Source: Cyanobacteria bacterium M_surface_7_m2_037 (GTDB lineage Bacteria; Cyanobacteriota; Cyanobacteriia; PCC-6307; Cyanobiaceae). Taken from it: 40,698 nt of DNA. The DNA lies in contig VGPP01000002.1 of the NCBI GenBank assembly GCA_016882585.1, positions 1 to 40,698 on the forward strand, read 5' to 3'. The stretch's first letter is position 1, and each line of letters starts with the position of its first letter. Position numbers and translations under genes: made by a program. The notes under the pieces were generated by a model. It saw only the letters and a program-made list of their open reading frames with translations, ran no database searches and was not told the origin of the DNA. This document shows, piece by piece, positions 1 to 6,611 of the stretch.

Positions 1-157
1 TTCAAATGGAGCCTGCAAACGATCTGGTCAAAGGATCAGCAACGCCAGTGAGGCCGTGGATTGCTTTGGTATCAGGCGCCCTCATCGCTGGGTGTGCCAC
101 CACACCATCGGTTTGCCTTGATGGTGGTGTCAAGCGGCGGCCCAGGCACCGGCCGGG

Positions 158-283
158 ATGCGCAATGTTCGCAAGGGGCACCGGATCATCCGCGCCGACT
201 GGCTGGAGAAGACCAACAAAGAATCGGGTGTGCCTGATATCGGCATCCAGGCGGAGTGGGCGCCGGTGGTGGAACGGGAGTGA
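158..283 (+). CDS. Possible 41-aa ORF or gene remnant
   Basis: A short ORF from ATG with a plausible soluble composition (begins MRNVRKGHRI, includes IRADWLEKTN, ends VVERE). It is too short for the ORF track. The frame is open for about 40 bases upstream and is then closed by a TGA. No family is recognised. It could be the tail of a decayed gene or a chance ORF. No ribosome binding site is evident. Confidence 0.2.
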   Translation: MRNVRKGHRIIRADWLEKTNKESGVPDIGIQAEWAPVVERE

Positions 284-648
284 TTGGAACAGCGAGCAGG
301 CTGACAATCCACCACGTCGTCTGCACCATCGTGGTGTTGCAGCCTCACGACACGTGCTCGCAGGAAGTTTGACTCTTCTGATTGGGCTGAGTGATGTCCA
401 GATCCAAGGGGTCTGTGCTCGATGGAGCAACCGCCGCATCAACGGATCTGAGGCCTACGGGATGCTGCAGCTCAAGCAGTTGCCTTCTGCTCCGTACCCC
501 GGTGCAACGCAGGCTGACCGTATGGATGCCGCTGTGGCACAAGTGTGCAGATCCCGGCTACAGCTTCCGGGAACCTAGTTCGTTGCAGCAAGCGCACGCC
601 GTAAGCGATTAGTCGCCACGCGGCGGCGGGACTTGAGGATGTCACACG

Positions 649-702
649 GCGCCAGGGCTTCGCGAGCCGGTGTGGCTGCTGCGCAGACACCGGCCCTGGC
701 GC
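649..702. repeat. Large imperfect inverted repeat (hairpin)
   Basis: GCGCCAGG (649-656) and GCCGGTGT (666-673) pair with ACACCGGC (687-694) and CCTGGCGC (695-702). This gives a 16-bp stem with a 9-nt bulge on the left arm and a 13-nt loop. No T tract follows, so it is not a standard terminator. It lies in otherwise featureless DNA. Confidence 0.6.
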
Positions 703-957
703 TCGCGTGATCTCTTGTGTCCTTGCCGCCGCCGGGAAGTGTGGCGTTGGTTCGTGTCACCCAGCGCCCTCCCGCGGCTGCGGTGGCCGAGCTGTCTCAG
801 GCCTGCCTGATCCTCCTGGAAGCGTCTGTAGCGGCTGCGTTCTGGGCACTTGATCGGTGCTCGGCTTTCAGAAGAGTTGCCGCACTGCTGATGCCCTAGG
901 TGGCCAGATCTAGAGCCATAAAGATTCAAGAAGAGCGCCCTACCAGTCCCATCTCAG

Positions 958-988
958 TTGGCGCATAGTACGCCCGTACTGATACAAT
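958..988 (+). promoter_or_regulatory. Promoter with embedded LexA-type (SOS) operator
   Basis: AGTACGCCCGTACT at 967-980 is a perfect 6-2-6 inverted repeat. It matches the AGTAC-N4-GTACT pattern known for cyanobacterial LexA boxes. A good -10 hexamer TACAAT lies at 983-988 and a possible -35 TTGGCG at 958-963, so the operator sits between the two promoter elements where a repressor would block polymerase. The first gene starts at 1035 with AGGAG 7 nt upstream. The match is seen; LexA control is inferred. Confidence 0.65.
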
Positions 989-1034
989 GAAGGGGTGATC
1001 AAGGGATGGCCTCCGCTGTAGCAGGAGCCCTTGA

Positions 1035-1553
1035 ATGAACTCCTTCTGCGCTCTTTTTCTTTCCATGCTTTCACTCACTCAGGCCGCCGCGTTGGCACCG
1101 CCTGCTGCTTCCTTATTCAGCTCGCTGTTTCTCCCTGGCAGTGGCCAGCTGGTGATCGTGGCCGGTGGTGGCCGTGATCTCACCTGGCCTTCCGAGCTGA
1201 TCGCCACCCATCTCTTACGGGCCTCCAGTGGCCGCATCGTGCAGGCCCTGCTCCATGGCGCTGCCCGCGGCGCGGATCAAGCCATCACCTCAGCGGCCGA
1301 TCAGCTCGGCTGGCCCCAGATCCCCTACCCCGCTGCCTGGCGTGATCACGGCCGCGCCGCTGGCCCGATCCGCAATCGCCAGATGCTCGAGCGCTCGCTC
1401 GATCTGGTTGCCGCTCTCCCCCTGGGCGCGGCCCTGCTCGTGATCGCCTTTCCCGGTTCCCGCGGCACCGCCTCCCTGGTGGATCGGGCCCGCCGCCTCA
1501 GCCGGAGCTCGGCCATCCCCATCGAGGTGATCGAAATCGCGGCAGCGGCATAG
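1035..1553 (+). CDS. SLOG-superfamily protein, DUF2493/YspA-like
   Basis: 172 aa. A Rossmann-like SLOG fold is indicated by the nucleotide-binding start LVIVAGGGRD (about 39-48), then HGAARGADQA (74-83), the DUF2493 signature WRDHGRAAGPIRNRQML (102-118) and FPGSRGTASLV (139-149). Members of this DprA/LOG-related superfamily are thought to bind nucleotides or nucleotide-derived ligands and are common in phages and accessory regions. The exact role is unknown. The first 38 residues are hydrophobic and lie outside the domain, so the true start could be further in; however, ATG 1035 has AGGAG 7 nt upstream. It is the first gene after the LexA-type promoter and is followed by Gp157 and Rad52-family genes on the same strand. 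Confidence 0.8.
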   Translation: MNSFCALFLSMLSLTQAAALAPPAASLFSSLFLPGSGQLVIVAGGGRDLTWPSELIATHLLRASSGRIVQALLHGAARGADQAITSAADQLGWPQIPYPAAWRDHGRAAGPIRNRQMLERSLDLVAALPLGAALLVIAFPGSRGTASLVDRARRLSRSSAIPIEVIEIAAAA

Positions 1554-1630
1554 CCGCTTGCGATGGGGCTCTGCTCGCTCGCCGGAGCCCCGCTTTCCAC
1601 ACCACTCACCCTCCTCACACACGCATACCC

Positions 1631-2284
1631 ATGTCAGTTGCCATCCCCGTCACCACACCTCCCGCCGATACCCCGCAATTGCCCACCATCTGGGAGCTCG
1701 GCACCGAACTCCAGGCCGAAACCCACTGGATTGCTCCCCTCTCCGAGCGCCTCGACACAGAGGACGACGACGAACGCGCCCTCGCCATCGCCGATCTCGA
1801 GGAATCCCTGGCCCTCGAGGACAACAAACGTGAGGCCTTCATCCGCAAAGCCGATGCCACCTGCTGGGTGATCGAACGCCTGCGCGCAGAAGCCAGCTAC
1901 CACCTCACTCAATCCAAGCGCTTCTCAGCCCTCGCCAAACGAGAAGACAACCGCGCTGACGCCCTCGAATCCACCCTCATTCACCTCCTCTCCCGCCTCG
2001 ATCCATCCGCCACCGCCCACCACCTCACCGATCACCACCTCTCCTCCCGCACCACAGAAGCCATCGAGATCGATGACCCCGATCTCCTTCCCCCAGACCT
2101 CCTCACCACCCAAACCACCACCACCCCCAACAAAACCTCCATCAAGGCCAGCATCCGCGCCCTCATCTCATCCGCCACCTCAGGCCTCCCCAAACCAGAA
2201 GCCGCCCACCTCGCCTTCTCCCTCTCCGCCACCGCCGTCCCAGGCGCACGCCTAATCAAACCCCGCCACTGGTCCATCACCTGA
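1631..2284 (+). CDS. Siphovirus Gp157-family protein
   Basis: 217 aa, starting ATG 78 bases after the SLOG gene. The layout fits the Gp157 family of phage recombination regions: an acidic helical N-terminus (about 15-125, including EDDDERALAIADLEESLALE and a predicted coiled region), then an EIDDPDLLPPDLL segment (about 145-157) like the family's substrate-like IDD..IP motif, then a Lys-rich KTSIKASIRALI stretch and the conserved C-terminal VPGARLIKPRHWSI. Gp157 proteins usually sit beside single-strand annealing proteins in phage genomes, as here, but their biochemical role is not settled. The coding strand is unusually rich in C and poor in G from about 1950 to 2290. Confidence 0.8.
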   Translation: MSVAIPVTTPPADTPQLPTIWELGTELQAETHWIAPLSERLDTEDDDERALAIADLEESLALEDNKREAFIRKADATCWVIERLRAEASYHLTQSKRFSALAKREDNRADALESTLIHLLSRLDPSATAHHLTDHHLSSRTTEAIEIDDPDLLPPDLLTTQTTTTPNKTSIKASIRALISSATSGLPKPEAAHLAFSLSATAVPGARLIKPRHWSIT

Positions 2285-2425
2285 GGGGGCCAGGGGCCCC
2301 TTCGCAATGGGGTTTTGCAGTGGCGGGCCCAGGTGGGATCTCTTGCTCCGGCTCGGCACCGCAGCCCCCTAGTGGTTGCAGCCCCTCACTCCTTTCTCAC
2401 TCCACACACACTCGCTTTCTTCACC

Positions 2426-3310
2426 ATGGCCATCACATCGACAGCTACCAATCACGCCACTCCGGTGGTGCGCCGTAGCGCAACCAATCGACCGCCATCG
2501 ACGCTGCAGCTGCTCCGGGAATCCCTGAGCCAAGAAGCTGGTGCTCAACTATCGCCCTCACCTGCAACATCCCAATGCGATCCCCCCTTTGGGGGGTTGA
2601 GTAAGCGGCAGGTGGCGTTGCTTTCGGCTCCGCTCGATCGCGCCAACGTGCGCCAGCGCGAGCAGGGCCGCAGCCGCGTGAGCTATCTCGAGGGTTGGCA
2701 GGTGATCGCAGAAGCCAACCGCATCTTTGGCTTTGATGGCTGGGAGCGCTCCACCTTGATCAGCCGCTGCGTGGCCGAACACGAGCGCCCGATTGGCCGT
2801 GATCGCAAAAGCGGCTGGGGCGTGACCTACATCGCCCGCGTGCGCATCACCATCACCGCCGGAAACCGCACCCTCATCCGTGAGGGCTCCGGCGCCGGCC
2901 ATGGCATCGACGCCGACCTGGGCCTGGCCCATGAATCGGCCCTCAAGGAAGCCGAAACCGATGCCACCAAGCGGGCGCTGATGACCTTCGGGAATCCCTT
3001 TGGCCTGGCGCTCTACGACAAGCAGCAACGCCAGGTGAGCAGCGCAGCTGCGGCGCAGCCGGCCCCGGTGGCAACGACAGGCAAAGCGGTGCACGCCGAG
3101 GCCAAGGATGCTCCACTCCCACCCGCTGCCATCACCAGGCTGCAGGAACAGATCAAGGCCCTCGCCCCTGCTCGCCTCGAGGCCTTTGCCAAGGGCTTCC
3201 GCGCTGCCTTCCAGGTGCCTGATGCCATGCCATCCCTGGCGGGGTTGATCACCACCAGCCGCCACCAGCGCTGGATTGAGGGCTTCCTGGCCCAGAGCAC
3301 TGCGGGCTGA
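2426..3310 (+). CDS. Rad52-family single-strand annealing protein
   Basis: 294 aa. The start was moved from the track's 2315 to ATG 2426 because the upstream part has no domain content. Residues about 59-200 match the Rad52/Rad22 fold: SKRQVALLSAPLDRANVRQR, then YLEGWQVIAEANRIFGFDGW (88-107), a beta-rich middle with TYIARVRITI, GSGAGHG (155-160), and the helix ALKEAETDATKRALMTFGNPFG (172-193), which is the family hallmark. Such proteins form rings that anneal complementary single strands and mediate RecA-independent recombination. A flexible Ala/Pro linker (about 203-233) leads to a helical C-terminus of about 60 residues, possibly a partner-binding domain. It is the last gene of the putative SOS module and ends convergently with the gene at 3366-3659. 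Family call is firm; function is by homology. Confidence 0.85.
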   Translation: MAITSTATNHATPVVRRSATNRPPSTLQLLRESLSQEAGAQLSPSPATSQCDPPFGGLSKRQVALLSAPLDRANVRQREQGRSRVSYLEGWQVIAEANRIFGFDGWERSTLISRCVAEHERPIGRDRKSGWGVTYIARVRITITAGNRTLIREGSGAGHGIDADLGLAHESALKEAETDATKRALMTFGNPFGLALYDKQQRQVSSAAAAQPAPVATTGKAVHAEAKDAPLPPAAITRLQEQIKALAPARLEAFAKGFRAAFQVPDAMPSLAGLITTSRHQRWIEGFLAQSTAG

Positions 3311-3331
3311 TCCGCCCACTGGGAGCAGCAG

Positions 3332-3354
3332 AAAAGGCCGGCCCGTGGCCGGCC
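3332..3354 (-). terminator. Intrinsic terminator of the 97-aa gene
   Basis: Read on the minus strand, GGCCGGCC-ACG-GGCCGGCC (3354-3336) forms an 8-bp GC stem followed by TTTT. It lies just beyond the stop of the minus-strand gene at 3366. The same stem could slow transcription from the Rad52-family gene on the plus strand, but it has no T tract on that side. Confidence 0.7.
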
Positions 3355-3365
3355 CTGCCTTCCGC

Positions 3366-3659
3366 TCACCTGAGCCCTGCGGCTGCAGCAGCCTGATGAG
3401 CGGCCACCTCAGCCTCCTGATCGGCTTCGATGGCCTGATCAATGGCCTCCACCCGCTCGAGGAACCCAGCCATCGCTGGCAGCAACTCCTCCTCGAGCAG
3501 GGTGATCTCCTCCTCCCCATAAGGGTGATCAACCCAGGGCCTCGGGATCAACAGACCTCTTGCGGTGTGTGTGGCCAGGAGCATCTCCACGGCTCGATAG
3601 CAGGACTCCACCAGGGCAACGGGATCTTCTGAACCACCGATGAACTCAGGGCTGAGCAT
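3366..3659 (-). CDS. Small acidic hypothetical protein, 97 aa
   Basis: Starts at ATG 3659 (MLSPEFIGGSEDPVALVESC) rather than the longer track start at 3779, whose extra residues come from the repeat region. The product is acidic and helical (EEEITLLEEELLPAMAGFLE, then QAIEADQEAEVAAHQ) with no membrane segment or signal peptide. It has no recognised family. Reality is supported by an open frame with balanced composition and a strong intrinsic terminator directly after its stop. It is convergent to the Rad52-family gene and lies just outside repeat copy A, so it may belong to the phage-like accessory region. Confidence 0.55.
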   Translation of the reverse strand: MLSPEFIGGSEDPVALVESCYRAVEMLLATHTARGLLIPRPWVDHPYGEEEITLLEEELLPAMAGFLERVEAIDQAIEADQEAEVAAHQAAAAAGLR

Positions 3660-3742
3660 GACGACCTGACGCCCTACGGCGCAGCGACGGGACGCCTTCA
3701 GGACCGCCCCGCCAATCAAGGGGCGAGTCCATCCGCTGATGC

Positions 3743-3890
3743 GCGGTGAGCACCGGCACCGCCGGGGCGATCGCGCCACACCAACCAGTCAGCTCGCCTC
3801 GCGTCAGCCCTTGATCAGGGGCGATCCTGAGGTGCCCGGCGCGGCGCTTCTTGCGGTGCGTCCTGAGCCGGTGGGGTGCATCTTGCGGGG
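3743..3890. repeat. Direct repeat copy A, about 148 bp
   Basis: By eye this stretch aligns with 12699-12845 in the same orientation, with about eight mismatches and two single-base gaps. It includes a perfectly shared run of more than 30 bases around CGCGTCAGCCCTTGATCAGG. The gaps shift any reading frame between copies, so it is not a conserved coding sequence. This copy contains a HIP1 palindrome (3767-3774). The two copies bracket the guanidine island. Confidence 0.85.
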
Positions 3891-3988
3891 TGCTCAATCT
3901 GTTCAGAAGCACTTGTGACTTGGTATTGGTTGTAACAAGTCTGGTCGGTGGCGATCGATACGTTGAAAAAGCTCATTGCAGGAAGCTC

Positions 3989-4138
3989 TTGCGGCAATTC
4001 AGATCCCTTTGCCTTGTGTTTGGCCTGCTCCTAGTGGCTGCTTTTGGCTCGGTTGCTACTGCTCATCCCGATCACCAACAGATGGGGCAGCAAGCGCAGC
4101 AACACGACCATGACCACGAGCACAGCGAAAAACGCTGA
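3989..4138 (+). CDS. Putative small secreted His-rich peptide
   Basis: About 49 aa from TTG 3989; no in-frame ATG exists except the track's 3851, which lies inside the repeat. AGGAAG lies 3 nt upstream of the TTG, closer than usual. The product has a signal-peptide-like core (SLCLVFGLLLVAAFGSVATA) and a short mature part rich in His, Gln and Asp (QQHDHDHEHSEKR), typical of metal binding. It sits just upstream of the guanidine riboswitch and a nickel enzyme operon, so a role in nickel handling outside the membrane is possible, but this is inference. The start and even expression are uncertain. Confidence 0.4.
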   Translation: MRQFRSLCLVFGLLLVAAFGSVATAHPDHQQMGQQAQQHDHDHEHSEKR

Positions 4139-4194
4139 CACGCCCAGCCGTAGCGATCGCGACGGTTTTTGAGCTGCGGTTGCATCACTGTTTT

Positions 4195-4300
4195 GAAGCG
4201 GGAGTGATACCTAGGGTTCCGGCTCATCCGAGTGCTGGTCCGAGAGGTATCGGTCGGTACGCCGACTGCACGGAGGGACAAAAGCCCGGGAGACCGCTTC
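4195..4300 (+). promoter_or_regulatory. Guanidine-I (ykkC) riboswitch
   Basis: The closing stem P1 is GAAGCGG (4195-4201) with CCGCTTC (4294-4300). Between them are the conserved ykkC-class blocks CTAGGGTTCCGG, GGTCCGAGAG and, near the 3' side, ACGGAGGGACAAAAGCCCGG followed by GAGA. This class senses free guanidine and turns on downstream genes. It ends 19 bases before the ATG of the hydrolase gene. No intrinsic terminator is obvious, so control may act on translation or early elongation. It strongly supports reading the downstream genes as guanidine genes. Confidence 0.93.
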
Positions 4301-4319
4301 TCTCCACTTCACTCTTGCC

Positions 4320-5510
4320 ATGACATCTGACTCAGGTGCTGCGGGCGCCTTTGACCGTTCGCAGTCAACAGAGGGGCAGCGCGCTCTCGAAAAGGAACGC
4401 TCCCTCCCCCTCACTGGTTGGCAACAAGAGGTCGACCAAGCCCATCGCTTCGGCTTGGAAGCTGCCGACAGCATTGTTGACAGGAACATCTCTACGTTCT
4501 CCAGAGGCGAGTTGCCCCACTTCGCGGGCATCAACACCTTCATGAAGGCGCCCTACATCGAAGATGTGAATCGCGTCGGCGAATTTGACGTCGCCATCGT
4601 TGGTGTGCCCCATGACAGCGGCACTACCTACCGGCCAGGAACCCGTTTTGGCCCGCAGGGGATTCGTCGGATTTCAGCGCTGTACACACCGTACAACTAC
4701 GAGATGGGTGTAGATCTGCGGGAACAGATCACCCTCTGTGATGTGGGCGATATTTTCACGATTCCAGCGAATAACGAGAAGAGCTTCGATCAGATTTCGA
4801 AGGGCATTGCCCACGTGTTTGCGAGCGGCGCCTTCCCGATCATCCTCGGCGGCGATCACTCGATCGGATTTCCCACGGTCCGTGGCGTCTGCCGCCATCT
4901 GGGCGACAAGAAGGTGGGCATCATCCACTTCGACCGCCATGTCGACACCCAGGAGATCGACCTCGACGAGCGCATGCACACCTGTCCGTGGTTCCACGCC
5001 ACGAACATGGCCAATGCGCCGGCTAAGAACCTGGTGCAGCTCGGCATCGGCGGCTGGCAGGTTCCCCGTGAGGGCGTGAAGGTCTGCCGTGAGCGCGGCA
5101 CCAATGTGCTCACGGTGACTGACATCACCGAAATGGGCCTCGAGGCCGCTGCGCAATTTGCGATTGAGCGCGCCACCGATGGCACCGATTGCGTTTACAT
5201 CTCCTTTGACATCGATTGCATCGATGCTGGATTTGTACCAGGCACCGGATGGCCTGAGCCGGGTGGTTTGCTGCCCCGTGAAGCGCTGAAGCTTCTCGAG
5301 TTGATTGTGCGCAATGTGCCGGTCTGTGGTCTTGAAATTGTGGAGGTTTCACCGCCCTACGACATCAGTGACATGACCTCACTGATGGCCACTCGGGTGA
5401 TCTGCGACACCATGGCCCACCTGGTGGTGAGCGGTCAGCTGCCTCGCAAGGAAAAGCCCAGCTGGATCAGCGATGTCTGCAACATGAATGTGGATCAGAA
5501 GTGGAGATAG
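4320..5510 (+). CDS. gdmH: Nickel-dependent guanidine hydrolase
   Basis: 396 aa, ureohydrolase (arginase/agmatinase) fold. Known members of this subfamily (Synechocystis Sll1077) hydrolyse guanidine to urea and ammonia using nickel. Metal-site motifs are GGDH (177-180), DRHVD (205-209) and SFDIDCID (295-302), with Glu in VEVSPPYD near 342. DRHVD in place of the usual DAHxD, and an N-terminal extension of about 85 residues including LPLTGWQQEV and TFSRGELPHFAGINTF, fit the guanidine hydrolase branch rather than agmatinase. It is directly behind a guanidine-I riboswitch and followed by dedicated nickel chaperone genes. An annotation pipeline would probably call it agmatinase; context argues against that. 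Confidence 0.92.
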   Translation: MTSDSGAAGAFDRSQSTEGQRALEKERSLPLTGWQQEVDQAHRFGLEAADSIVDRNISTFSRGELPHFAGINTFMKAPYIEDVNRVGEFDVAIVGVPHDSGTTYRPGTRFGPQGIRRISALYTPYNYEMGVDLREQITLCDVGDIFTIPANNEKSFDQISKGIAHVFASGAFPIILGGDHSIGFPTVRGVCRHLGDKKVGIIHFDRHVDTQEIDLDERMHTCPWFHATNMANAPAKNLVQLGIGGWQVPREGVKVCRERGTNVLTVTDITEMGLEAAAQFAIERATDGTDCVYISFDIDCIDAGFVPGTGWPEPGGLLPREALKLLELIVRNVPVCGLEIVEVSPPYDISDMTSLMATRVICDTMAHLVVSGQLPRKEKPSWISDVCNMNVDQKWR

Positions 5511-5514
5511 TCCC

Positions 5515-5895
5515 ATGCATGAAGTCGACATGACGAAATGCCTGGTGCTCTCCATGAATGAGTGGCGCCAACAGCATGAGCCATCTTTGCCAGTGGTGTC
5601 TCAGGTGCATCTGCAAGTGGGTGATTTCACCTGTGTGGAGCCCGAGCAGCTGGTGCACACCTGGCGCATCGCCATCCAGAACAGCTGGTTGGCCGGCGCT
5701 GAGCTCAAGATCGAGCAAATCCCACTCGTTGCCCGCTGCGTGTGCTGCAACAGCACCTATTCGCCCAGCGCTGATCAGGCCTACCAATCGCCCTGTTGCA
5801 GTCATCCCATGGAAGACATTGTGAGTGGACGTGAGCTGCGGATTCGCTCTGTTGACTACAGCCTCAACCCTGAACTTGCCCCCTTGTCAGCCTGA
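5515..5895 (+). CDS. ghaA: HypA-like nickel chaperone for guanidine hydrolase
   Basis: 126 aa starting at ATG 5515 (MHEVDMTK), 4 bases after gdmH. The Met-His-Glu start is the nickel site of HypA proteins. The zinc site reads CVCC (75-78) and CCSH (94-97), so the last ligand of the second CxxC is His rather than Cys. In HypA the zinc domain links nickel binding to partner recognition. There are no hydrogenase genes in the window; the operon position with gdmH and the HypB-like gene matches the accessory pair described for guanidine hydrolase. It probably delivers nickel together with the next gene product. Confidence 0.88.
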   Translation: MHEVDMTKCLVLSMNEWRQQHEPSLPVVSQVHLQVGDFTCVEPEQLVHTWRIAIQNSWLAGAELKIEQIPLVARCVCCNSTYSPSADQAYQSPCCSHPMEDIVSGRELRIRSVDYSLNPELAPLSA

Positions 5896-5897
5896 TC

Positions 5898-6611
5898 ATG
5901 CACATGCCTCTGGAAGACACACTCGGTCTGAATCTGCTGGCAGCCAATCAGCACCAGGCAGAGCACAACCGTGAGCATTTCGATGCCTGGGATCTGCTCT
6001 GCCTCAACGTGATGAGCAGCCCGGGTGCAGGCAAAACATCACTGCTCGAGCGCTCACTCGCCGCGCTGGCCACCGACCACTCCATGGCGGTGCTTGAAGG
6101 CGACATGACCACCCAGTTGGATGCCGATCGCCTCGAGGCTGTGGGTGTGCCAGTGGTTCCCATCACCACCGGCCGCGCCTGTCACCTCGACGCATCGATG
6201 GTGAGCGGTGGTGTGAAGCTGCTACGCCAACGGCTGGATCCGGCCGCCCTCGATCTGTTGTGGGTGGAGAACGTGGGCAACCTGGTGTGCCCAGCGGAAT
6301 TTGAGGTGGGCGAGCACCGCAAGGTAGCGCTGCTGAGCGTCACTGAGGGTGATGACAAACCGCTCAAATATCCGGTGATGTTCCGGGAAGCCGATTGCGT
6401 CTTGATCACCAAGACCGATCTCCTCCCTTATTTGCCTGTGGACATCGAGCGCATTGAGGCTCACATCCATCAGGTGAATCCGCGTTGCACCGTGTTGCGG
6501 GTGTCGGCCACCAGTGGTGAGGGCCTGGACGAGTGGCATCGCTGGGTTCACCAACAGCTGGCTGATCAGCGCCAGAGCCGGGCGGCCGCTCCTGCCCTCG
6601 TGACCGTATGA
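5898..6611 (+). CDS. ghaB: HypB-like nickel-insertion GTPase for guanidine hydrolase
   Basis: 237 aa, SIMIBI-class GTPase. P-loop SSPGAGKTS (about 41-49), the HypB-type switch region [31 protein letters not shown] with the conserved Cys at the nickel/dimer site, and the guanine-specificity motif TKTDLLP. The N-terminus lacks the long His-rich tail of some HypB proteins, though MHMPLED carries a His. Two bases separate it from ghaA, and its stop overlaps the next start by 4 bases (ATGA), so translation is likely coupled. Expected role: GTP-driven nickel loading of GdmH. Confidence 0.9.
   Translation: MHMPLEDTLGLNLLAANQHQAEHNREHFDAWDLLCLNVMSSPGAGKTSLLERSLAALATDHSMAVLEGDMTTQLDADRLEAVGVPVVPITTGRACHLDASMVSGGVKLLRQRLDPAALDLLWVENVGNLVCPAEFEVGEHRKVALLSVTEGDDKPLKYPVMFREADCVLITKTDLLPYLPVDIERIEAHIHQVNPRCTVLRVSATSGEGLDEWHRWVHQQLADQRQSRAAAPALVTV

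Larger units (their letters stand above)
1..957. other. Left-edge stretch with little coding signal
   Basis: About 950 bases with only short overlapping ORFs on both strands. None resembles a family I recognise. The longest track ORFs here (190 aa on plus, 146 aa on minus) overlap each other and are rich in Arg, Pro and Ser, as expected from reading GC-rich non-coding DNA. It may be decayed accessory DNA next to the phage-like module. The visible items are one small possible ORF (158-283) and one large inverted repeat (649-702), listed separately. Confidence 0.5.

Noticed and set aside
3646-3912. 88-aa minus-strand ORF inside repeat A as a transposase remnant
   Set aside because: The frame is not kept in repeat B because of two single-base gaps, and no transposase motif is visible.
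4320-5510. Agmatinase (speB) call for the ureohydrolase
   Set aside because: The guanidine-I riboswitch, nickel chaperone genes and the subfamily-type N-terminus point to guanidine hydrolase. No polyamine genes are nearby.
5515-6611. hypA/hypB for hydrogenase maturation
   Set aside because: No hydrogenase or other hyp genes in the window, and the pair is tightly linked to gdmH as in known guanidine operons.
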